From the NCBI GenBank assembly GCA_027922465.2, contig BQMF02000215.1, positions 1 to 64,000 on the forward strand: a stretch of 64,000 bases of DNA, in the 5' to 3' direction. Position numbers and translations under genes: made by a program. Positions 53,772-64,000 of the stretch are shown in pieces (position 1 is the stretch's first letter; every line of letters starts with the position of its first letter). The notes below the pieces were generated by a model, which saw only the letters and a list, made by a program, of their open reading frames with translations, did no database searches and was not told the DNA's origin. This stretch comes from Turritopsis dohrnii. Lineage: Eukaryota; Cnidaria; Hydrozoa; Anthoathecata; Oceaniidae.

Positions 53772-55858
53772 TCAAATAGCCAACCCAAACACACTCACTA
53801 TACAGTACATAGTTTTATTTTCCCATATGACAGTGCAGCTACCTGTAATAAACAAGAAAATCCATTTGATTTACATAAGAGAAAACATGGAGTACCAAGA
53901 AGTGAATAGATTACTGGGACTTGCCGTCAGATGAATTGTCCCAATAGCAAGAGCTGGCGGTATGTAACCCAGCACCATTTTTCTGCATAATGACACATGT
54001 TACTATAAAAAACATAATAATCACAGTTTATAGCAAAGGTTATGGTTAAACAATATAAAACTTGCAGGTGAAAAATATGTGCAAATTGAACATCTTTACG
54101 AATGTTTTTCTTGATAGTCTTTAGCAAATTTTTTGAATGCTTGAGAAGACAAATTTTGATGTTATTTATAATTTGTATTATAGATCAGCTTTTCTGGATA
54201 CGTTGATACTGAAATATATACCGTAAATGACCGAACAAGTGCCTTAGGCAGTTAAAATTTTTTTGAACTTTTACGATGGGCGCTTATACAGATGGGGCAC
54301 TTGATTGAGTCATGGGCAGTTAATAAGAAAATCACTCAAATCGGTAATATATACAGTTTATCTTTTCACTGAATGTTTTTTTCCGTTTTGATACAAAGAA
54401 ACACTAATCCAATAAGTCTAATTTCTCTTCTTCATCATCTTCACCATCTTGAATGTTTACCAGCATGAAGTCTGGCGTTGCAAGGGCAATATTGTCTTCT
54501 TCGATTTGGAACCTCGTAAAAGGATTTTCATCATGTTCAAATAAAATGGAGCATGATAAATACTCTCACTTTGAGATGAAAATAATTCATTCCCGCGTTA
54601 TTAAGTTTACTTCATTATGCTGAAATATAATGTTCAACTAAAAACCATGTTTTTTTTTCTATGTTTTTGCTGAAAAAGCACCCAGTTTCAGTTTTGAACC
54701 TGTGCGCTTAATCGGAACCTGGGCGCTTATTACAAATTTTTGTTCTAAACCTGGGTGCTTATACGGAGGGGGCGCTTAATTGAGTCCTGGGCCCTAAATC
54801 AGTCATTCACGGTACTTCACATTGCTTATATAACAATGCAGAAAACCAACAGAAATTAACTCAATCAATTCTTCTGCAAAATGAATTCCACACAATTCTT
54901 TCAAGTAAAACATTTTAAAGATTTTTTGAATTATATAATTAACCTAACAACATTCAAACCTATGTAATTTCGTAAGCTGATTCAAACATTGTTCCACTAC
55001 ACTTGACGTCCACTGATTTACTTTATTATGCTGATACGCATTTCCACCAATGGATCCTTCAATTGACTAAATATCAAAAATATAATAATAAATATATAAC
55101 TGCAAAATTTCACAGGAAACTTTATAGCAGAACGTTTTTAATACAAAACTGTTAGATGTTTCTAACAAACAGTATGCAACAACATACAAATGGCCATATA
55201 AATTCTTGTGTTCCTAACACATAACATAATTAAATTGCAAGCAGAAACAATTAATGTGACTTGTAAAATGCACAACATGTTTTTTTTTGTTTATATACTT
55301 TTATTTCAACTCCTACCCGTACCTCAATTGAGGTACGGGTTGGAGATATCTTGCCAATTTTGACATTCAAATTCAAAAGTATAGAATATACCTTTACCCA
55401 ACCCCTGTTTTGGCGTGTAATGAAAGTATAACTGTAATATTTCTCAAACATATAGCAAGTTCAGAAAATAACATACAGAGGTTGCTTAATTAATACATTT
55501 TTGATACAGAGACAAAAATGAAAAATACGAATTTCAAAACCTCTATCTCTACTCCATTACGTGTATATACCTTTTTGAGTTTAGGAGACATTAATCAAGA
55601 AACTAGGAAACACAGTTTAGCACATATTTCCAATAAAAACATTCAGTATATACAATGATAAACCTGTTTTGGAAAGTTCGAAGGCAGACTTAAAAAATAC
55701 ATTCACTCATATATACCTCCTTTATGATGCTACTAACTTCTTCAACAACGAACGATGTCTAAAAATTGAATTGGAATATTATTCCTTAATGATAATTGGC
55801 GAAATTGTAAAAAGCAACAAGATATACATACTTCTTCAGACCCTTGAAAGTCATCCAT
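53772..55858 (-). CDS. DYNLT1: Dynein light chain Tctex-type 1-like (DYNLT1)
   Basis: Minus-strand exons 55858-55832 (MDDFQGSEE), 55758-55717 ([14 protein letters not shown]), 55066-54960 ([19 protein letters not shown] onward), 54002-53925 ([17 protein letters not shown] onward) and 53842-53772 (ending VFGLAI and TGA). These match the Tctex1 light chain almost residue for residue; the protein is a cargo-adaptor subunit of cytoplasmic and ciliary dynein. The link between exons 3 and 4 lacks the family's PFKYI segment; phases require a missing exon of about 17 bases, which would bring the protein to 113 aa, the usual family length. I did not find it in the intron, which contains a MITE. The last intron begins with GC (GCAAGT), a GC-AG intron. 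Confidence 0.92.
54221..54811. mobile_element. TA-flanked MITE in a DYNLT1 intron (591 bp)
   Basis: Ends CCGTAAATGACC and its near-complement GTCATTCACGG are flanked by TA. The arms contain repeated GGGCGCTTA and GCACTTGATTGAGTC-like blocks in both orientations. There is no transposase. It lies in the long intron between DYNLT1 exons 3 and 4. Confidence 0.85.
55315..55340. repeat. Perfect 26-bp palindrome in a DYNLT1 intron
   Basis: ACCCGTACCTCAA is followed without spacer by its exact complement TTGAGGTACGGGT. It lies within the intron between exons 2 and 3. Confidence 0.9.
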
Positions 55859-57200
55859 CTTCGAAATAAAAAAAAATTGGCGAAGGAAACTTTATTGACG
55901 TAGGAGATCAAGGGAAAGCAAAAATCCAGTGAGATCGATGTGCACCGAAATTGGACGAGTTCCGTGTTTCGAGTGATATTATTAGACTAACATTACTGAC
56001 ACTAATAGTGCTCAGTCTGAACTTTTTCCTAAGCGAAGGAGGGTAAGGAAACAAAATTGCGAATGGTTTAAAATTAAATTTTCGAACAAATTCTTGCGTA
56101 ATATGGATCAAATTGATAATAGAACTAACTTTCCAGTTCGCACGAATATTTCAAATATCGTAGTATACAAATGCAAATTCTAAAAGCTTCAGAAGTAAAA
56201 TCAAGTATTAAATAAATGTAAAAGTCGTTGTTGGCTTGTGTATTTGGTTTAAAAGAATGGATTCGATCTGGATTCAGTTGCATTTATAACTTACGTAAAG
56301 TTAGTTCCGCATATTACATAAATGATTATAATTTTACAAATTAGGATATGCATCTTTTGATTATAATCTTTGCAGTGAATGTTACTATACACAATACAAC
56401 ATGATTGAGAGTAAGGGTTAATTTTCTTTAGTTTATTTTAGCCACAATGGGGTTGAAAGTTACGGAATGACAGACTACAGTAGGCAGACAATCTCTGCAT
56501 ATAATGAGAACATCTACCTACATGAGAGGCAATTTTGTTAAACATGTTTTGAAAAGACAGAATGCTTGAAGGACATTTTTAAATTTCAATCACAAACACC
56601 AGGAAGTTAAGTTTTGTTAAGACGTTGATCTATCCACCCGTTCGTGTAGCTGCTACAACTTTGGCCTTGTAAAATTATCTTAGCCACCTTTTATCATTTT
56701 GATAGCTGCTCATGCTTATGTCCCACGAAATAATACATCAGTAGCCCTTTTATAAGCATGGACAAAGATGTATTTTCAAAATATTGTAATTGCAAAATGG
56801 ATGTGTCCCAGAAGCAGTTTACAGGTATGTCACTTAACAGGATAAACAATGTTTGATTCATAAAATGAATGAAATTTCATAAAAGGTGAATTGCATAACA
56901 GATTTGCTAACCTCTCTTCCCAGGACAATTAAAATAGAATATTTAAGTATATATCTAAATAATTATGCTCAGATTATAAAAAAAGTCCCATCACTTTAGT
57001 ATTCCTGACTTTATCTTTATCTTAGTGAGCAACAAGAAAACCATGACAGCAAAAAGTAAAAGGTAGATCTACACATGTATTCTCTTTCTGACTTACACTT
57101 ATGAAATATGATTTATACGAAAGTAAAATATTATATTAAAATATTATCACACTTTATAAATTTATAAATTAACTGCATAAAAATACATCATTATCTCTAG
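55859..57200. other. DYNLT1 upstream region; no other gene seen
   Basis: The DYNLT1 promoter should lie here, directly upstream of the ATG. A 32-base string, GAAAGCAAAAATCCAG followed by TGAGATCGATGTGCAC, at 55914-55945 recurs in inverted orientation near 60022-60053. Confidence 0.4.
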
Positions 57201-57760
57201 TCAATCATCAACATTCCAATTCTGAATCCTCCTATAGTGACTATCTCACATATGCCAGCTCAAAATCTCTTGAATGGAGTTTAGATCAATGGGAGTATGA
57301 CAAAATAAAATCTTTTGCTCCAAATTTCCATAAGCATTGACTGTTTGATGAAGTTATTGATTGATATTCAATGACTTTCTCTCATCAACAATGCAGTCCT
57401 TGTATGTGAATCAACTATATCTTAACTTGAGCGATGGGACATTCTCCATGTTTTCAATCTTTCTTTGGCAGATAAAGATGTTATCCAAAGTGAATTCATT
57501 TATCTCCATACAACATAAATAATTGTCACTGGGTACTTAAAAAGAAATCAATCATGCATATAGATCCAATGGAACCAATTACAACAGCATCAAATCTGCA
57601 TTTGAGAAATGCTGCATCAGTTATTAAAAGCAAATGTTGATGAATTCGATGTGATTTTACCTAAACACAAAGTACAAGATGATAACTGTGGTGTTTATGT
57701 CTGTTTTTAGGCAGAGCAAATAACAGATAACAAAAGCTTAGAATAAATGTTTTCGAAACA
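57201..57760 (+). pseudogene. Ulp1/SENP-like (C48) cysteine protease relic
   Basis: Catalytic motifs of an Ulp1-type protease survive: NNCHWVL with the histidine codon at 57527, IDPM about ten residues later, and DDNCGVYVC with the cysteine at 57687. They share the expected order and spacing, but stop codons separate them (TGA after VIKSKC, TAG after YVCF). The upstream part is unrecognisable. Such proteases are carried by several DNA transposon types and by hosts; the origin is unclear. Confidence 0.7.
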
Positions 57761-60440
57761 TTTCGAAACCCCATTTTGAAAAAAATATTTAGAAAATTGT
57801 TTGCAAAACTTCAGAAATGGCTTCGAAGTCATCGATGTGATGTTCATTGATGACTATTGTATATATAGTTCTTTTTCATTTTCACTATACTTTTTATTTA
57901 ATCATTTTAATTATGCTTAACTGCTTATTACTGTTGATAATAGGACAAAAGATTGTTTCTATACTGCATATGTGACTTGTATGATGCATGTCTCTTTCGA
58001 TCTCGACAGTACGTTGGTTTCTTTTTTATGTATGTAGCGTGTTGCATTGTTTAGTTTCTCTATAAGTTTTTTGTTTTTTTTACGTTCTTGGTTTTAACGA
58101 GTCTGTACATGTGAGTTTTATAACGAGTTATATATGTTAAAATAAAAAAAGTACTCTGTGAGAAAAGTTGTGTTCTCTGTGCGAAATAACTTCAACAATT
58201 ACAACATCTATGTAATAGCCCCTACTTAACTTGTTATATTCTGATGAAGGGCAATGCAGATGGGTGGAAAGTGAAAAGTTCTCGTTTATTAAAAAAAAAT
58301 AACTTTACTTATTGGACATCTGTCTTCAGTCACTACTGCGTTGCTGTCCCACTATATATTATTCGTACTCTTTAACACCAAATTAGATGACTTAGGTATA
58401 AACCACATGGCTTGCAAATGGTGTTTTTTGCTTTTATTAATAAAAATATATTTCACAAATTATATTGAATTACAGAGATAAAAAGATAAAAAATAGATGT
58501 TAACTATGTTATATATATGTTTTGCTTTTATTTGACTTGATAAGGCAAATTTTCAACAATGCCGTAGTCTAGTAGTCTGTGTTAATCAAGAACAACTGAC
58601 TGCCAATTTTGACTGCAATTTTTGATGCCTAGCACACACTTAATTCATTATACGATTATTAATTTATCTGTCATTTGTAGATAATATTAATACAATAATA
58701 GTATTAAAATAAAATGATTATGATACTACAAACTATAATATAATAATAACTTAGATAGGTATGCCCTTCTTGAAAGCAGAAAACATTTTTGAAAGTTATC
58801 TTATCAATAAATCGTTTACAAAGCTCATGGTCTGTTCCCAATAATTTCTTGATTTGTTACGTTGATTTTAACTGTACTGTTCACTTTTGACAAAAATTGT
58901 TTCTACATATTGATTTGATGTATACAAATTGTGGGTTGATTGATTACACATCAGAATTGTAGTAAGCAAACATTTTTTTTTTTTTTACCCTAAACTTGTC
59001 TGTCTGTGCATCCTCTCTAAACACTTTCAACAGAGATATGTAAAAAAGGAAAGATAAACAACTCGTTTGAACTTGATTGACAGCTTCTTGTTAATATTTT
59101 TGTTTTGCGCTTCTATACAACGCCATCCGTGTCCCCAGATCCAGACTCTTTTTTTGGAGAATAATTAAATTTTAGAAAGATTAAAATATATAACGAGTGT
59201 TACCGACCATTTAAGTTGTTGTTGATTTGTCTTTCATAAATATATCCTGAGAGATTTTGATATTTTACAGGTGAATCTTAATCTCACACATATACTCTTC
59301 ATTTTTCTTAATGTTTGTAAAAAAGATTATCATTTTAGAAAAAGAAATAACCAATAAGTCATATACTGGTAAATTTTCTCGTAAAAACAAGTGACTCTCA
59401 TTGAAATCAATTTTTCAAAAAAAGTACTGAAGTCTGATGCAAGTCTGGCTAATAACACTTAAGGTATGCTTTTATTTATCAGTTTATTTGGTTAAGATTA
59501 TTCAACATTCGTTTTGGCTAATAACACTTAAGGTATGCTTTTATTTATCAGTTTATTTGGTTAAGATTATTCAACATTCGTTTTAAAACGAGATATCTTG
59601 AGAAAAGTTAGACGTAAAATTCGGTGTTTACAGATGAAATATTCTTCATAATTAATGTACTCGTCTATAGTTCGGCATGTTCGGTGAACGAAAGCTTTAT
59701 GAAATATTGAAATATGCGCAACTAGGAAAAATTATGAAAATTATGCAATGATTATTAGTATGATTTTAATTTTCAACCGATGAACATTTGGAATTTTAAC
59801 AATTAGAATTAAATATATGTTCAAAATATTCGCGCGAAACAATACTCACACCAGAAAAAGGGACACGGATAGCTTTTACGAGAAACAGTGAGTTGTTTAT
59901 CTTTCTTTTTAACATATCTCTGCTTTCACACATAACTCCACAAACGCAAGAGAGAAAAGTGCCGTTTTCTTCGTCTAGCCAGTTTGACAAGACTCGCCCG
60001 CTTTTCACTTGCGCGGGAAGTGCACATTGATCTCACTGGATTTTTGCTTTCTCCAATGATTCCCCGTGATCATAAAAAAACTGACGTCAAATGCCACGTC
60101 CTTTTGGAATGATCGTGAAAAAAGTGTCTCTCGCATCTACGTGGTTTTACGCGCTACTAAGAAGAACTTGACCGTAAAATTTAGTTAAATATATGGCTCT
60201 CTAAAATAAAAGTGTGACACACAATCGCAGATTATTATAATAAGATATATTAAATATACTGTTACATATTTATCACTCTTCTCTTACATGACAGCAGACA
60301 TAGCACTTACCTGCTCTGTAGTGCGCCTGTTCGCCATTTTCCTTACACTGAACACATCGCCTCACCTTACCTAACTGAAGCTTTTTACCGGCAGTGCTCC
60401 ACAGTTCCAAACCGCGCATGAGCAACGCAAGCTTCAGTTC
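57761..60440. other. Noncoding region with repeats; possible single exon at 59796-60008
   Basis: No supported multi-exon gene. The minus-strand ORF at 60008-59796 (SGRVLSNWLDEENGTF onward) ends near a GTGAGT donor and could be a first exon. A degenerate plus-strand copy of part of it occurs around 59028-59140, so the segment was duplicated in inverted orientation. Confidence 0.4.
59447..59584. repeat. Exact 69-bp tandem duplication
   Basis: The segment beginning GGCTAATAACACTTAAGG and ending CAACATTCGTTTT occurs twice in a row without visible differences. Confidence 0.95.
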
Positions 60441-62371
60441 CTATTCCCTAACGCCATACAACTGCCTTAGCTCCTTATTGACTAAATTGTGCAGGCTTTC
60501 ACTCTCTTCCTCGCTTAAAAATCCTATAGTCTTGTGCTGTTGAACAAATCGCGGCACATCGAAAGTAAGTTCGTGCATCTTCCTCGTAATGGTTTCCATT
60601 GGGAAACAGGAATGAAATTCCTCACCAAACTTATTGCACAGACTAGTAAGCGTCTCTATTTCTGTGTCGGTTAAAAATCTTTTCGCAAACAAAAGAGGTT
60701 GAATCTGACTAAACACCCCAAAAACGAGCAGAAAAGAAGTGCAAAGTACAGGCTTATCAAGCAGCTTGTCTTTCACGATGATCATCAATTCTTGCTCCAC
60801 AAACTGAAATGAGATCATCATTTTGGCACCTACATCCTAAGCAATCATACCTATCTGCATCATCAACAAAAGTTTCTGATTCGCCTATTAATTCACAAAT
60901 TTGGTGATACCATTTTGCACAGGTATAACACTGAACCCACTAAATATTTTTGTCAAAACGAGTAATCAGGCACAAGCCGCTCGCACACGACACCCAATGT
61001 TTTTGCGACCGCTATCACACCGATTTGAGGAATTTTTTGCAACATTTTGCAGCTCATTCAAATCGCCATTCAATGCAGCACGTAACCTAGCCTGTAAATT
61101 AATTAGGTCAATAAATTGGCAACCTAAGCGCCTTAAATCTACCCTAGCTTCCTTAAGCAAAATGCTTTTCGCCGCCCATTCACCTGACCTGTTAAAATCT
61201 AAGGACGCAGAGTCTGCATCGCGTGCATCCAACTCGCGGCACTTTTTCATTAGTAACTCGAATAACTTATAGGTGATTCCCAGCATAATATGCAGCACAG
61301 GGGGGACAACATTGGCTAATGTTGTTATGGGGAAGATCACTGGCCTGACAATACTATCATGATACTTACCAATTTTCCTTAGGTTCCCACCTTGCCTATC
61401 CTCACATAGATTTTCATTGTAGCATTCCTGTGTTGAATGTTACAACGAGAAGGTGTATGTGGGGAATCAGCATGGTTTCCTAGAGACTCCAATTTAACGT
61501 AGTCCTTCACACTAGGATAAGTCGCTGCAGATCCCTGGTGACCAAGGACATCATCGATAAAGTGGAAGTCTCCTCCAAGGAGAAATTTCACCCTACGCTC
61601 ATCTAGAAGGAATGTCGACGACTGTATTTCGTGCAGAACAGCAAGATGGCCTGAAAACACTCGCCATGTTTTCAGGACAATCGAACCTCATAGATGGAAA
61701 AAAGATATTCACAATTTCAAAGTGAAACTTCATGTGCTTTCAACCCTTATCCCCCCTCCCCCAAATAAAATCCATACTTCGTTCTCAAAGCAATCATCTT
61801 GCCTCAGATGATTGCGCACTTTCAAATCCCCCTACATCTCCCTTATAAAAGACTTCAAATCCCTGACCCCACCACTTTGTAGAAGAAAACGTTCTACATA
61901 TATAGAAGCCTTATCTACGTGGCGGGTCAACTTGGTTTGCTCTGCCCGCATCTTTGGTTCGAAAAGAAGGATAGGGCAATTCAGGTTGGTCATCATGGTC
62001 CGCAGCCTACGAAATGCAGCTGTCGGCATACGGAGGTTCGCTTGCAAATCCACCGCGTCGCGCACAGACAAATTTCTTACACATGTCCCTGATAACCACG
62101 GCATCTGCTTCACCAGGTAATTCGCGACTGCCATCATATCTTCTTCTTTTGATGAACCTGAAATGATAGAAACTAAGCGCGCGACGAGGTTGGATCTTTG
62201 CCACAGCTCTGTGTCCTTGATTTGGGAAGCGGGCTTACCACAAATCACCTTAGCAAAAGTATAAGACTTAGCCTGCTTATGTTTCACATTGCCATCTTTC
62301 CTGCCTAAGATGAAACCCTTAAAGATGGATGATGTACCGATGTCGCTGCCGTCCTGGATGGAGGTAATCAC
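60441..62371 (-). pseudogene. Transposon-like gene with RNase H-like motif and PHD finger, decayed
   Basis: Successive minus-strand open segments belong together. 62371-61832 is a helical region of unknown function. 61660-61379 contains FLLGGDFHFIDDVLGHQGSA, a motif I associate with an RNase H-like transposase core in invertebrate transposons. 61395-60966, in another frame, has KIGKYHDSIVRPVIFPI then VPPVLHIMLGITYKLF. 60930-60826 encodes a PHD-like finger, CYTCAKWYHQICELI ending YDCLGCRC. 60821-60441 ends with KMHELTFDVPRFV and SEEESESLHNLVN. Frame changes between these blocks, near 61430 and 60965, have no convincing introns, so the copy is probably dead. The superfamily is not assigned. Confidence 0.65.
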
Positions 62372-62404
62372 AATGATATCGCTCTCATTATGACCCGTTC
62401 ACTG

Positions 62405-62731
62405 TCAAGCACCAACAGTGACATCAGAATTATTTGCAATTTTTCTTGCAGCTTTCTGACCTAAAGAAATTTTTCCCTTAGCAGATGCAAAATTTTTTTG
62501 TGCCGCCTTAAGCTGAAGTTCCAAATCTTTAATTTTATCACTGTACTGACCTAGCTGAGATTCAAGAGACAAAATTTTCGACTCAAGATCCTCATTCCTG
62601 GCACGTAAAGAGTGGGTCTCGGCTTCCAGCGTGTTAACCTGCACATTCAATTTTGCGGTGAGATCCACATGCTGACCTAGCTCAGAAATCAATGAATCGA
62701 TTTGATTCTTGGATTTCTGGTCTTTAATCAT
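62405..62731 (-). CDS. Coiled-coil ORF upstream of the transposon-like gene, 108 aa
   Basis: An open, highly charged helical stretch with leucines at heptad spacing (ARNEDLESKILSLESQLGQ) and a basic C-terminus. It lies 33 bp upstream of the next segment on the same strand, so it may be the N-terminal part of that transposon-like gene. The frame is open beyond the first ATG, and a possible splice acceptor (TTTCTTTCAG) lies near 62840. It could be an exon rather than a complete gene. Confidence 0.5.
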   Translation of the reverse strand: MIKDQKSKNQIDSLISELGQHVDLTAKLNVQVNTLEAETHSLRARNEDLESKILSLESQLGQYSDKIKDLELQLKAAQKNFASAKGKISLGQKAARKIANNSDVTVGA

Positions 62732-64000
62732 AAAGCTTTGGAGCCGAGCCTCATAAATTTCTCGATGTTCCTTAAATGGGTCTGCATCTGCGCCTTTTGA
62801 TTTTTAGGTTGTGACTCTCCAGCGCTGGCAGTTGTGCCCTGAAAGAAAAGTGCTCCTGTGTTTTTATCTTGATAACAACGTTTTCTTTTCTTTAATTAAT
62901 TTGTATTTTATTTTAGACACACCTGGCAAAATCAACTGCGAGCAAGTGGCCCAAGAACTGATGTAATATTACGTAACTCCCAAGAAATTTATTAAGAAGA
63001 AAAAACATTAATCTTCTTTGGATCCCCCACCCTAGAAACAAAAGGAAAAATTTGCTTCTTTGGACCAAGTCTCCTTCAACCCTATGGCCTCTTTATAAAC
63101 GTGATCCTTTTGTTTAGATCCCATACCCAACACAATGAAAAAAGGGATAAGAAAATAGAAGGGAGGACAAACGAAAAAAATACCCTTATCTAATTATATA
63201 TCACTCTCTAAATATATTCCACAAAATAAAACGGCATGGGACAAACAAATTTTAAGCAATCACAATACGAATTTCGCGGAAGATTGACGAATTCAGTTAA
63301 GTTAGAACGAAATCACTTACTTGTTATCTTTCAAACTTCAGAGCGAAAGGCTCATATGAAGACCGTTCGGACATTTATTTACATTTCTTTTGCTCTTATG
63401 GTTCAAATGTTCTGCTAATGTGCTGACTGATATTCGCAGATTATCTGATCGAACCAGCGAGCAATCAAACGTCACTTAAAATTGATCATCAAAAAAAATT
63501 TTTTTTATAAAAACGCTTGAAAGTACCATCAGTTTGAAAACCGATTTCGAGGGAAATATTAGTCAATTGTAAATATTGTATCAGAACCACCTTGCTGCAT
63601 TTACAAAGTTTTGTAAACGTGCTGTTCAGTTCCCCACGGTTTCTTTTAGAACAAGTTCAGTTTTTTATAACGAAACAGGCTTAGCACTCACTTTGGCATC
63701 GGGGTTCTAAAAGTTTTTATCCGGGGGTAATTGAACAGCAGTTTTCAACAAAGAAAGAAAGAGAAAGGGATAGCTATTCAACATTTGTTATCAGATGACT
63801 TTGTGCATGTTAAAGTTGCATTTTATGCAATAAAATATATTAGTTCATAGAATTTGTTCTTGTAATTATGTACACATTCTAGTCACGATGTTCGATCTAC
63901 TATCGAAGTATAATATAAAACCTGTCTCGAATTGATATAGTATTCTTTGCTCCTTTCCAAGTAGTTAGAAAAAGTATATATAATAAGTTATTTTCGGTTC
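62732..64000. other. Right end of the window, no gene recognised
   Basis: AT-rich sequence. A 60-codon ORF at 63236-63418 has no recognisable features. No RNA gene or repeat was identified. Confidence 0.4.

Overview
The window is eukaryotic, AT-rich animal DNA dense in transposable elements. Evidence: spliced genes with GT-AG introns, animal-type tRNA genes, metazoan gene families (SLC46-type transporter, CCDC83-like ciliary coiled-coil protein, Tctex-type dynein light chain) and many transposon families. The mix of Polinton, BEL/Pao, Penelope-like, THAP, OTU and PHD elements suggests a cnidarian or another early-branching invertebrate. That assignment is inference; no diagnostic host gene proves it.

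Region 1 (1-9.7 kb) is the best preserved element: one end of a Polinton/Maverick (adintovirus-like) element. It has ten closely packed intronless ORFs, all open. They include a protein-primed family B DNA polymerase, a retroviral-type D,D35E integrase, two proteins with SAP-like helices and several small membrane or coiled-coil proteins without recognisable function. Capsid, packaging ATPase and protease genes are not in the window and would be expected to the left.

Region 2 (9.7-19.2 kb) is mostly noncoding, with a minus-strand spliced gene encoding an OTU-type cysteine protease with a PHD-like cysteine cluster (12.1-14.2 kb) and a 552-bp TA-flanked MITE. Region 3 (19.2-22.9 kb) is a tandem array of ~1.45-kb units carrying tRNA-Glu(CTC) and tRNA-His genes, some decayed; one His copy has anticodon GCG. 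Region 4 (23.1-28.5 kb) holds three copies of a ~1.5-1.65 kb repeat with terminal hairpins. Region 5 (28.5-34.3 kb) is a transposon graveyard: several MITEs and a four-level nest (BEL/Pao fragment, GACGTC-rich TIR element, MITE, tRNA-derived SINE).

Region 6 (36.2-38.6 kb) is a complete six-exon SLC46-type transporter gene (487 aa). It is followed by a 5'-truncated Penelope-like element with GIY-YIG endonuclease and by a broken THAP-domain gene. Region 7 (47.7-55.9 kb) has an intronless coiled-coil gene, a CCDC83-like gene of ten exons with one in-frame TGA, and a DYNLT1/Tctex1-like gene with a GC-AG intron and an unlocated small exon. Region 8 (56-64 kb) has an Ulp1-like protease relic and a decayed multi-ORF transposon-like gene with a PHD finger.

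The host genes share no obvious pathway, although CCDC83 and DYNLT1 are both microtubule or cilium related. All exon coordinates were derived by hand from splice signals and phase.
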